Shown one piece after another: positions 11,320 to 20,822 of a DNA stretch of 64,000 nucleotides. The notes below the pieces were generated by a model that was given only the letters and a program-made list of their open reading frames with translations, was not told where the DNA came from and did no database searches. A program made the translations under genes and the position numbers. The stretch's first letter is position 1, and each line of letters opens with the position of its first letter. The DNA comes from Meconema thalassinum (taxonomy: Eukaryota > Arthropoda > Insecta > Orthoptera > Tettigoniidae): positions 1,500,608,545-1,500,672,544 of the forward strand of contig OX336388.2 in the NCBI GenBank assembly GCA_946902985.2, read 5' to 3'.

Positions 11320-11410
11320 CATTCTACCTAATAAAAACCTAAAAAGAACAATTTTATGTTTTTGAAAACCTAAAATTACAATTTTAAAAACCACCAAAAT
11401 CCGGCCCCTA

Positions 11411-12080
11411 TTTATTATATTTTGATGGTTGGGTGGTAGAGCAGCTGACTCCGTACTGGGATAAACGCCAGGAAAGAAGAAGAAGGTTGGGTGGTTTCAT
11501 ATGTAAGAAAACAGAAACATGGAAACAGAAGAGTGGAATAAGGCAATGTTCAAGCTGCGACACGTTTTCGAGAGGACCTCGGCCCATGGGTTTGATCACA
11601 GATTCTGCGCAGAGAGAGGATTCCTCACCTGCACCATATGTGGACACAGTATCATATACTGTACTCACCTGCCAAGCTAGGACAAACTCACTAACTTTCT
11701 ATTCTCAGAATGAAAACTTGCAACATTCACCCTATTGTTAACATCTGAACGCATTGTGTTTAAGAAATATTGTTATAACTCAGCAATAAAATTGTATTAA
11801 TTGTCCGCTTTGAAACGATTTTACCACATTTTCCAAAATTAGGGAATGGAATGAAACCTGGCAAATTTATTCGCGGAAACGCACCAGTAGTTAATATAGG
11901 CCGAAGCTGGGGTAGGGGCTAATGGGCAAGATGGCCGCCGCGCGCAACCACTCTATGTTATTCTTATGGAGGGGACAGTCATAGCTGAGTCAGGGGCTAA
12001 TGGGAAACATGGCCGCCACGGGCTACCACACTCTTTAATGGCGGGCTTTTCAAATCATTATTTATTTGTTATTCACTTAT
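11411..12080. other. Flank with GGGCTAAT/ATGGCCGCC repeats, no gene
   Basis: The plus-strand frame 11433-11741 has no recognisable family; a CTICGH-like segment in another frame is too short to judge. At about 11916-11960 and 11995-12040 two related segments share GGGCTAAT followed by ATGGCCGCC and CCACTCT. A third, diverged relative lies inside the left inverted repeat at about 12120, so part of this flank may belong to the next element. Confidence 0.4.
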
Positions 12081-13379
12081 AATTTTTTACTTATTTTATA
12101 CTTAATTTTTTTTAGTACAGGGCTAATACACAAAATAGTCACTGCACACAACCACTTCCACATATGGCATGCTTACCTAACCTAACCTAATCTAACCTAA
12201 CATAACTTCACCTAACCTAACCTAACTTAAAGGTGAGAGCAAATGTGAGAGCACAAATAATAAACTTAGTTATAACCTAACCACACCTAACCTAACCTAA
12301 CTTCACCTAACTTCAAAGTGGGAGCAAATATGGCAGCAAAAAGTAACAGCAAAAACTGTGAACAAAAAAGTGAGAGCAAAAAGTTGGAGCAAAAAAGTGG
12401 GAGCAAAAAATGGGAGCAAAAAGTGGGAGCAAAAAAGTGAGAGCAAAAAGTAAGAGCAAATGAGAGAGCACAAATAATAAACTTAGTTATAATCTAACCG
12501 AACCTAACCTAACCCACAGAAACCTCATTTAAAGATTTTACATTTGAACATTTTGGATTTTTGATTTTTTCATTTTACATTTTTTAGATTTTACGTTTAA
12601 GTTTTTTGATTTTACATTTTACATTTTCCGAAAAGAGTAAACTACAAGGTCACATACCTAACCTCACCAAACCTAACTTAAGGTAATCCAAAGCCTAATG
12701 CACATACACAAAGTATATAAGGGCACATGCAACTATCCTTAGGCTAGTCTTATAGGCTACTGTACAACATGATCACTACCCCAACCGTTTTTTTTTTTTT
12801 TTTTTCATTTTGTTTACCCATTTGTCAATTTTCCAATTTCCCATTTTCAGTTTTTTTAATGTCAGTTTCAAGTTTTTCAATTTCATAATATGGAAACATG
12901 GATTTCGCATTTTTTTGTTTAAACATTTGTCAATTTTCAGTTTTCCCATTTTCAGTTTTTTTTAATGTCAGTTTTATGTTTTTCAATTTCATAATATGGA
13001 AACATGGATTTTGCATTTTGTTGTTTACACATTTATTAATTTCACAATTTCCCATTTACAGTTTTTAAAATGTCAGTTTAAAGTTTTTCAATTACATGAT
13101 ATAGAAACATGGATTTCCCAATTTGTTGTTTACACATTTGTCAATTTACTAAATTCCCATTTTCAGTTTTTAAATTTCAGTTTAATATTTTTTCTATTTT
13201 GTCAATATGGAAACATGGATTTTCCAATTTGTGTTTTACATGTTCATTTTGCATTAGGAGTGGAGAGAGGTGGGTAGTAATTAAAAATGTACAAGCAGTG
13301 TCCATACAATATTTTTTTTATTTTAAATACATGTACACTATTTACACATAATACATTTTTATATATATTCTTGTTTGTC
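12081..13379 (+). repeat. Left terminal inverted repeat
   Basis: Matches the reverse complement of 20823-22198 along its whole length with indels. From outside inwards it holds: an ACAGGGCTAATACACAAAAT block; degenerate (CCTAA)n at about 12174-12236, 12278-12312 and 12496-12512; a minisatellite of AGTGGGAGCAAAAA-type units at about 12315-12475; and alternating blocks repeating ATATGGAAACATGGATTT about every 105-115 bp (12890-13220). Frames of 76-93 codons here are low-complexity shadows. Confidence 0.9.
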
Positions 13380-13513
13380 GCTAGGACAAAAAATGACAGT
13401 AGTGGTGTGGTGGTGCTTCTGCCCCCCACCACCATCTCTCCCTCTGACGTCACATTTCGGGGCAGGGCCAGAAGCACCACCACACCACTACTGTTATTTT
13501 TTGTCCTAGCGAC
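13377..13513. repeat. 137-bp palindrome (45-bp arms) at inner edge of left repeat
   Basis: Arms 13377-13421 and 13469-13513 are reverse complements with one mismatch, beginning GTCGCTAGGACAAAAAATGA and ending with its complement. The 47-bp loop is C-rich. It starts where similarity to the right inverted repeat ends and has no counterpart on the right side. It may be a fold-back MITE inserted there or a structural part of the element. Confidence 0.85.
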
Positions 13514-13529
13514 TTGAAATTTATTTTGG

Positions 13530-14175
13530 TGGTAGAAGGGGTCAGGGCCAGTCATTTATGTCAAACAAATTTTTTTGTAAACTCTTTAGTTTCCAAAATA
13601 TAAAAATTCAAAATTGAACTTTTTTCAAAAAAATGTAAAAAATAAAAAAGTTTTATTATAAAAAATAAAGGACATAGAGGCCATTCTTTTAAGCCCATAG
13701 AACACTTTTTAGAATGTTTGGTTAAATGGAAAATCGCCTACTTTCCCTGTTGGTCTAGACTAGGGGTATATTAGAGGACCCTTAACAAGAATATCACCAG
13801 TTTAACTTTTTTCATTTTTTGTCATACAGACCTGGAACTTGGTTTACAGGTAGAGGGGATAGAGACCTTTCATTTATGTTAAACAAACTTATTTGTAGAA
13901 TTCCTAGTTTCCAAAATAGTGACCATTTTTTCAAAAATTTTTTTTTGACCTAGAGACCTGAGACTTGGTATGGGAATAGAGGGAGTAAAGACCATTGATT
14001 TACGCCAGACAAACTTTTTTGTAGAATTCCTAATTTTGGAAATATAGCCCATTTTCAAAATTTTATTTTTGTTGACCTAGAGACCTGAGACTTGGTATGG
14101 GGATAGAGGGGGTAAAGACCATTGATTTACGTCAGACAAACGTTTTTGTAAAATTCCTAATTTTGGAAAAAAATG
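13530..14175 (+). repeat. Tandem repeats, unit about 110-120 bp
   Basis: Successive units share GACCTGAGACTTGGTATGGG, then AGAGGG(G)GTAAAGACCATTGAT and TTTTTGTAGAATTCCTA. The last two (about 13950-14065 and 14068-14175) are very similar; those at 13530 and 13830 are diverged. Between them, 13749-13801 carries a segment of the 137-bp array found at 14520-15125. Confidence 0.8.
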
Positions 14176-14199
14176 CCAACAAAAAAACTGACAAAAAAG

Positions 14200-14355
14200 A
14201 CATGTAGCATGCTGGTAGTTGAGTGAGTTGTTATATTGACCGATAGGTAGCAGGCTGGTAGTTGAGTGAGTATTGATATCGACCGCTAGATAGCATGCTG
14301 GTCGTTCAGTGAGCGAGTGTTGAAATGGAGCGCTAGGTAGCATGCTGGTCATTCA
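14200..14355 (+). repeat. Short tandem repeats around TAGCATGCTGGT
   Basis: Four units of about 45-50 bp share TAG(C/G)A(T/G)GCTGGT, an AGT/CAGTGAGTG-like block and a GACCG/GAGCGCTAG block. They lie between the 115-bp and 137-bp arrays upstream of the polymerase. The minus-strand 91-codon frame across them is repeat shadow. Confidence 0.75.
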
Positions 14356-14519
14356 AGTAGTTCTCTTAGTCACCTTTAGATAGCGGAAACATACTTTGCG
14401 TGTCGCATTTGACTGTTTGGTAAAGTTTTACCGAGTGAAAACGTGCTCGTATATGTTGTGTATTTAAATTTATTATACAATTAACCACTAAGTGTTTAGA
14501 ACTAACATGTATAGCCTTG

Positions 14520-15125
14520 TGTAGGGAATATAGAGGGTCTTTGGCCAAAAAAAAAGACTGTCTAACACATGAGTGTACAGTCTTTTGATATGCAGTAAGT
14601 ACCTGATAAGAGTAGGCTATAAGAATATTTTCAGTTGACTACTACCTGTCACAGTGTTTACATTGTGAAAGACCGTTGAAACAATCAGTCTTTAGTCTTG
14701 TCATATGCAGTGAGCAGCTGTTACCCTTAACTAGGGGTATATTAGAGGACCCTTAACAGGAATATCACCAGTTGACTACTACCATTCACAGTGACCACAT
14801 CGTGAAAGACTGTCAAAACAACTAATGTACAGCCTTGTACTACACAGTAAAAAGCTGTTGGTCTTGACTATGATATATTAGAGAACCCTTAGCAAGTATA
14901 TAGTCAGTTGACTACTACTTGTTACAGTGTTCACATCGTGAAAGACCGTCTTACTGTCCAGTCTACAGCCTTGTCATACGCTGTAAAGAGCTGTTGGTCT
15001 AGACTAGGGGTATATTAGAGGACCCTTAACAAGAATATCACCAGTTGACTACTACCTCTCACGGTGTTCACATCGTAAAAGACCGTCTCACCGACCAACC
15101 TCCAGCCCTGTGATACGCAGTAAGC
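14520..15125 (+). repeat. 137-bp tandem array upstream of the polymerase gene
   Basis: Units begin with GTGAAAGACCGTC-like sequence near 14664, 14800, 14935 and 15074, a spacing of 135-139 bp, with a diverged unit before them. Each contains CAGCCTTGT, GCAGTAAGCAGCTGTT, GGGGTATATTAGAGGACCC and AGTTGACTACTACC. The array ends six bases before the polymerase start at 15132, so it could hold promoter or origin elements; that function is inference. Confidence 0.85.
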
Positions 15126-15131
15126 AGCTGT

Positions 15132-16280
15132 TTGCAGAAATCAACATTCATAATGGAAGAACCCATTCCTAGCTATATGTGTAAAGAGTGTGGAAAGACT
15201 TTTCTTCGAGACTATCATAGGGAGCGACATGAAGTATCGTGTGGTGAATTCCATGAGTGCAAGACCTGTGGTAGTACATTCAACAATGTGTACAACGGAC
15301 GTCGGCATGAAGAATGTTGTAATGTTGTGTCGGCAGCTAAAAGACAAAAAGCAGAGCCTACAAAACATTACCTACTGTCATTGGTCCCTGACAAAAATGG
15401 ACTTATTGAATATGAGACATCTTTTGAAGGTCGTCTTAAATCCTATTTCATACGTTGTGATACGTGTAGGGATTTAAATTCATACCTTAAAGAGTCCAAA
15501 CAGCAAATAATACAAGCTATGCAGAAAGAACTATCAATGCACAAGTCGATCAAAGTTAATCTAGTGGCTGAATGTAGATTCATTCATACATCTACCAATG
15601 AAATTACAGATCGTGCTTTTAAAACACGAAATCATGCCCTATTTTTGGAAACAGACTTGAGTAGTTTCTTGGAAACACAATTTACAAAGTTAACTACGGA
15701 ATTGGAAGAATCTGAGCTAAAAGGCAGTAATTGGGCTTTGTTAGCAGTGGAAGGAGTACGATTGTAAACAAATAAGTACAATCCCTTGCGTGGCAGCACA
15801 CATATTCCATTACCAGCAGCTATACAAGCAAGAAAAGCCTGCATTAATCCTCAAAACTTTAAGGACGAGAGGTGTTTTATGTATGCCATTTTAGCAAAAC
15901 TGGTTAAAACTGATGCTAAACGCGTTAGTAAATACAAGGATCTGGAAAACAAGTATGATTTTTCCTTAATATCATTTCCTACATCGCTAGCTGGCATTCC
16001 CAAATTTGAAAAAGCCAACGATATATCCATTAATGTATTTGGATTGGAACAAGACAACAAATTGTTCCCTCTAAAGGTTGTGGATCAAGAGATGCAAGAC
16101 CATCGCGACCTCCTTCTGCTAAGTTCATCATCCGGCCAGAACCACTACGTCTTTATCAAAGATTTTGATAAACTAGTAGGACATCAGATTACTCACCATG
16201 GACATAATATATATATACGTCTAAACGGTGTTTTACTCACTTCGATAATCGATATGGTCTACAAGGAATATAAAAATTGA
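15132..16280 (+). pseudogene. Polymerase-B element, N-terminal region with zinc fingers
   Basis: Starts at the ATG at 15132; an alternative ATG lies seven codons later. Near residues 16-38 and 42-65 are two C2HC fingers (CKECGKTFLRDYHRERH and CKTCGSTF...HEECC). A helical region and the block NPLRGSTHIPLPAAIQARKA follow, then RCFMYAILAKL and DISINVFGLEQDNKLFPLKV. These are typical N-terminal extensions of Polinton-like polymerase proteins of arthropods. An in-frame TAA at 15765 splits the frame, and the end near 16270 is frameshifted relative to the next piece. I do not recognise a separate enzymatic role for this extension; DNA binding is plausible from the fingers. Confidence 0.75.
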
Positions 16281-17152
16281 AAGAACATAGAGCTTTGTGT
16301 GTCCAGCATGACATTGCTAGGGTTGAAATGTCTATTAAAAACCCCATTGTCAAATTTTTAAACGTGGAAAAAATGCTGAGAATACCTTACGTTATCTATG
16401 CTGATTTTGAAAGTATACTGTTACCCTATCAAACATGTCTACCCAATCCTGTAGCAAGTTATACAGTGCCATACCAGAGTCATGTTCCTATGAGCTTTGG
16501 TATATACGTTAAACCCTCACCTGCTGTGGAACACATAAAGACAAACCATCCAAGCCAACCTCTTATTTATCGTGGACCTGACGCTGCAGAAAAGTTTAAG
16601 GACTGTTTGATTTCAATAGCTAATGAAATTGATCGCCTTTACAGCTTAAATGTTCCAAAGGATTTAACTGAGGATCAAGAAGCAGAGTTCCAATGTTCTG
16701 AAACCTGTTATTTGTGTCAAAAACCTTTTACCCAACAGGGCTGGAAAGTTCGAGACCATTGCCATATTACAGGGGAATACCGTGGAAGTGCTCACAATAA
16801 CTGTAATTTGAGGTGTAAAACACGTAACCCCGTTCCTGTTTTTCTACATAATATGAGTGGCTACGACGCAAATTTCATTGTAAAGCAATTAGGATGTACT
16901 ACTGAGAGAGTGGATGTTATCGCTAACTCCAAAGAAAAGTACATTTCCTTTACTAAATATATAGGAAATGTTAAGCTTAGATGTGTGGACACGTTTCGGT
17001 TAATGCCAAGTAGTTTGGAAAGCTTAGTTTCCAACTTAACATCTTCCCCTAAACAGACAAGTACTTTGGAAAAGAAAATGCAATGCTCATGACTCGTAAA
17101 GGGGTATTTTGTTATGACTACATTGACTCATGGGAAAAGTTAAGTGAAACGT
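16277..17152 (+). pseudogene. DNA polymerase B, exonuclease region
   Basis: Continues the polymerase. YVIYADFESILLP contains the exonuclease I Asp-Glu. A zinc/HNH-like insert follows (CYLCQKPF, then VRDHCHITGEYRGSAHNNC), common in this polymerase group. Exonuclease II is HNMSGYDANFIVKQL, and CVDTFRLMPSSLESL follows. Near 17082 the frame shifts; GVFCYDYIDSWEKL continues the gene in the frame of 17083. The gene is then cut by a Penelope-like element at 17153. In intact relatives this domain proofreads during protein-primed replication of linear DNA. Confidence 0.9.
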
Positions 17153-18528
17153 ATGGTCTTCCAAAAATCCATAAGCAAGACGTCCCTCTTCGACCAATTG
17201 TTAGCACAATAGGTTCTCCAACTTATGCTCTTGCGCAATATCTCAGCAAGTTGCTTCAGCCACACTTGGAGCGCACACAGTCCTACATTAGGGATTCAAC
17301 CCATTTCGTCGAAAAATTGTCAACCATCGCCGTTCAACCAAATGCTATTTTGGTGAGTTTTGATGTAGAGTCCTTGTTTACCAGAGTGCCGGTGGACTCG
17401 GTCATGTCACTCATCAAGGATTTGTTTCCTGAGGACATTGCCCGATTATTCCACCACTGCTTGTGTTCCAGCTATTTCTTGTGGGATGGTAAATATTACG
17501 AGCAGACTGATGGTGTGGCCATGGGAAGTCCACTCTCGCCTGTCGTGGCAAATTTTTTCATGGAACATTTTGAGGGGGAGGCTATATCTTCGGCGTCTTT
17601 CAAACCTGTGATTTGGTGGAGGTATGTGGATGATACGTTCGTGGTGTGGGAGGAGGGTTCTGAGAAACTGAACCACTTTCTGAACCACCTAAATCAGCTG
17701 CATCCTTCAATACACTTCACAATGGAGCTAGAGTCAGGTGGATGCTTACCTTTTTTGGATGTTCTTGTGAGGAGGAAAGCGGATGGCTCCATGGGGCACA
17801 GCGTCTACCGTAAGCCAACTCACACTAACCGTTATTTACATGCGGACTCCCACCACCACCCAGCACAAAAACAAGGAATTATAACAACTCTAGCCAAAAG
17901 AGCGGAACGTATTTGTGAGGCATCAACTCTTCAGGAAGAGTTACATGCCTTACAAACCATGTTTAAGGGTAATGGCTATAATGAATCCACTATATATAGG
18001 TCCCTACATCCCAGAAGGAGGGATAGACAACCTTCTCAGAGCTCCGACGTGAGAGGAACTGCTTACCTCCCTTATATTCACAACACCACTGACCGCGTTG
18101 CTAAGATTCTCCGCAAGCACAAGATAAAAACAGTTTTCGGCACTATGACGAAAATTGGTCAACGTTTAGCATTAAACAAAGATAAATTGTCCCCAATATT
18201 ACAACCTGGGGTGTATGAAGTCCCATGTACTTGCGGAAAAGTCTACATTGGACAAACCAAACGGTCCATTGCCACTCGCATCAAAGAGCATCAAAGGAAC
18301 ATCCGTCTAAACCAACCTGACAAATCAGCTATAGCTGAACATGCCCTGTCTTCAGGGCACGATGTATGTTTCAAGGATGCTCATGCGCTTGCCCTTGTTA
18401 AGCACAACTGGTCTAGAATTATAACGGAGGCAGTTGAAATTCGTAAAAATCCCAATAATTTTAACAGAGACACTGGTTATCAGCTAAGTGACACTTGGCT
18501 ACCAGTTATTAAGGATCTAGGGAGATAG
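17153..18528 (+). CDS. Penelope-like reverse transcriptase plus GIY-YIG endonuclease (5' partial)
   Basis: The open frame starts at 17083 in the polymerase; its Penelope part starts at 17153. Reverse transcriptase motifs: GLPKIHKQDVPLRPIVSTIG, then LVSFDVESLFTRVP, DGVAMGSPLSPVVANF and WRYVDDTFVVW (catalytic YVDD near 17618-17629), then LPFLDVLV. The C-terminal domain has GVYEVPCTCGKVYIGQTKRS, the GIY-YIG nuclease core, with Arg and the RIKEH helix after it. Both domains are uninterrupted by stops, so this is one of the younger insertions, although the N-terminal part of the protein is missing. The enzymes would nick and copy element RNA at chromosome targets. Confidence 0.95.
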
Positions 18529-19026
18529 TTCCTCTCAGTCTCTCTGTTCTTCACATATTTAAAATTGTACATTTTCCCTCTAGGGCTCAGAGCCTGGATT
18601 TGATCTCCTTTGTTCGTCACTGGAGGAGTTTCCATCTGTTTTTTCGCCGTTGACTGTATGACGTTAGGTATCGTTCAGCTAGTATTCCCTTTTGTCTATG
18701 TTTCCTTATATCCATCTAACCCTCCCACCTCCCCCCCCCCCCTCCTCATTCTTCGAGGAGTTTCTATATTTTCACACCGCCCCCTTTACCTTCTTGTTAC
18801 TTACTACTCTGTCCGCCGTTCCACCATGGTCCATACAGTTAATTCTGGCAGCTGCTCTCTGGTGACGAACAGAGGAATTTATCTATATTTTTTGTAATCT
18901 CATTGATATACTTTCTTTGGCCACATTGTTTATTTCCATTGAAAAAGGAGGCAAGGTTTCTCCGAAACGTATGGTTTAAATTAAAAATACACACGGCATT
19001 AGCCCAAAAGCATGAATTATTTATAT
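17153..19026 (+). mobile_element. Penelope-like retroelement, 5'-truncated
   Basis: Inserted into the DNA polymerase gene with an 11-bp duplication AAGTGAAACGT (17142-17152 and 19027-19037). The polymerase reading resumes immediately beyond it. The element begins inside its reverse transcriptase and ends with about 500 bp of 3' sequence. Truncation at the 5' end and variable-length duplications fit this retroelement class. Confidence 0.9.
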
Positions 19027-20659
19027 AAGTGAAACGTGTTTACCTCCAAAAGAGCATTCTTTAACAAATTAAGTCAAGAAAATGTTAGTCAAGAAGACTA
19101 TGAACATGCCAAAAATGTCTGGAAACAGTTCAACATCAAAACTCTAAAGGAATATAGTGATCTCTACCTAACTTCAGATGTACTCCTTTTTACAGACAGC
19201 TTTGAAACGTTTAGAAACAGAACTCTAGAAACACACCGAGTGGATGCTGCACACTTTTTTACTTCGCCTGGTTTAAGTTTCGAGGCAATGCTCCTTTACA
19301 CAGGAATTGAACTGGAATTGCTACAGGATTAGGATCAGATTCTTCTAATCGAGTCTGGAATACGTGGAGGCATATGCCAGGTGTCTCATCGGTATGCTGA
19401 AGCTAACAATAAATACATGGAAACCTATGATTCTGAGAAACCATCGCAGTTTATTACCTATGATGATGCCAACATCCAATACGGGTGGGCTATGTGCCAC
19501 TCCCTTCCTTATGGTGGATTTCAGTGGGTTTCTCCAGATACTGTTGATCTAGAAAAACTAAAGGAAGACTATCCTGTGGGACACATTCTAGACGTTGATG
19601 TTGATTACCCATCTGACCTTCATGATCTACACAACGATTTACCTTTCCTACCAGAGTGTACACAACCTAAGGATTCGTCTCTGAAAAAACTAATTCCTCA
19701 TCTTGGAAATCGAAGGCGATATGTTGTTCACTACATGGCATTAAAACAGGCTTAAGATCATGGAATAAAATTGATAAAAATTCATCGTGTGTTAAAGTTT
19801 AAGCAAAGACCTTGATTTTAATTAAAAACCTTCGAAAACAAGCCAAAAATGATTTTGAGAAAAATCTGTACAAATTATTCAACAATGCTATTTTTGGAAA
19901 AACAATGGAAAATATCCGTAAAAGAATAGACATTCGTCTTGTGACTGACAGCAAAAAGGCATAAAAGCTAATAGCAAAGCCGACATTTATTGACAGAACC
20001 ATTTATGGTCCTAACCTAGCTGCTTTCCACATGGCTTTAACGTAACATTGTATTCAATACGCCTATATATATTGGAATGTGTATACTGGATATTTCAAAA
20101 ACTTTAATGTATTCCCACCACTATAATGTCATGCTACCCTATTATGGAATGAACAATCTTAAACTCTTGTATATGGATACCGACTCGTTCATTTATTTGG
20201 TTAACACCCCAGATGTATATCAAGACAAGTTGGATTTCCTTGAACACCTGGACACATCAGATTATCCTACTAATCACATATGTTACTCTACATCAAACAA
20301 GAAAACGTTGGGGAAATTTAAAGACGAGGCTTGTGGACAAATTATAAAAGCATTTGTTGGACTTAGAGCTAAAATGTACGCTTTAGACATAAATGGTAAA
20401 GAAATCAAAAAGATTAAAGGTATTAGCAAAGGTGTTGTCAAAAGTTGTATAAGCTTTCAAGATTATAAGGATTGTGTCATGAAAAACAATGTAAAAAGAA
20501 TACCAATGAACATTTTCGCTTCTAAACAACATGACATAATTATCATCTATAAGACTAAACAATTTTGCTTTGTGTCCTGGTGATGATAAAAGAGTGATTG
20601 ATGCTGATAGTATAGGTACACATGCCTATGGTCATTACTCAATCATTAACCATGCTTAA
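19027..20659 (+). pseudogene. DNA polymerase B, polymerase domain (C-terminal)
   Basis: The polymerase continues after the Penelope insertion with RAFFNKLSQENVSQEDYEHA and DLYLTSDVLLFTDSF. After a stop at 19330 come CQVSHRYAEANNKYM and HILDVDVDYPSDLHDLHNDL (motif A region). After another stop and frame change come [16 protein letters not shown] (motif B region) and KLLYMDTDSFIYLV (motif C with the Asp-Thr-Asp catalytic pair). The tail reads GDDKRVIDADSIGTHAYGHY, ending near 20659. At least two stops and several frameshifts make it a pseudogene. Motif order and spacing identify the protein-primed family B type. No other gene follows before the right inverted repeat. Confidence 0.9.
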
Positions 20660-20822
20660 AGAGTTAAGTTATGAATAACAAAATCATCTGCCTGCAACTA
20701 GCAAATACATAAAACAAAACAATTTAGGAAATAAAACAATAGCACTACAAAAATAAAAAATGGTATTCATAATCAAAAATACATAAAATTGAAAACAAAA
20801 TAAAAACAACTGTACAATTTAT

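Larger units (their letters stand above)
8981..11410. mobile_element. Possible non-autonomous hAT-like element (outer host of a nested hAT)
   Basis: Ends TAGGGACCGGATT at 8981 and AATCCGGCCCCTA at 11398-11410 form a short inverted repeat with one mismatch. Flanking octamers CCTATTAT and TTTATTAT agree at six of eight positions. Apart from the nested element at 9586-11319 no coding sequence is seen. This fits a hAT-type non-autonomous element, but the short repeat and imperfect duplication leave doubt. Confidence 0.45.

Noticed and set aside
12170..12310. True chromosome-end telomere array
   Set aside because: CCTAA tracts are short, degenerate and internal, and are mirrored in the opposite inverted repeat of a mobile element.
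13530..15125. CRISPR array
   Set aside because: Repeats are direct tandem units without unique spacers of constant length, no cas-like genes are present, and the context is a eukaryotic transposon.
15132..15767. Zinc-finger host transcription factor
   Set aside because: The fingers are followed without domain boundary by sequence typical of Polinton-like polymerase N-termini and by the polymerase itself in frame-compatible order, all between the inverted repeats.
18610..18897. 95-codon ORF downstream of the Penelope reverse transcriptase
   Set aside because: Lies in the 3' untranslated part of the retroelement, hydrophobic and low complexity, with no family resemblance.
16277..20659. Functional DNA polymerase or an active virus genome
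   Set aside because: In-frame stops, several frameshifts and a Penelope insertion interrupt the polymerase, and no capsid or packaging genes are present.
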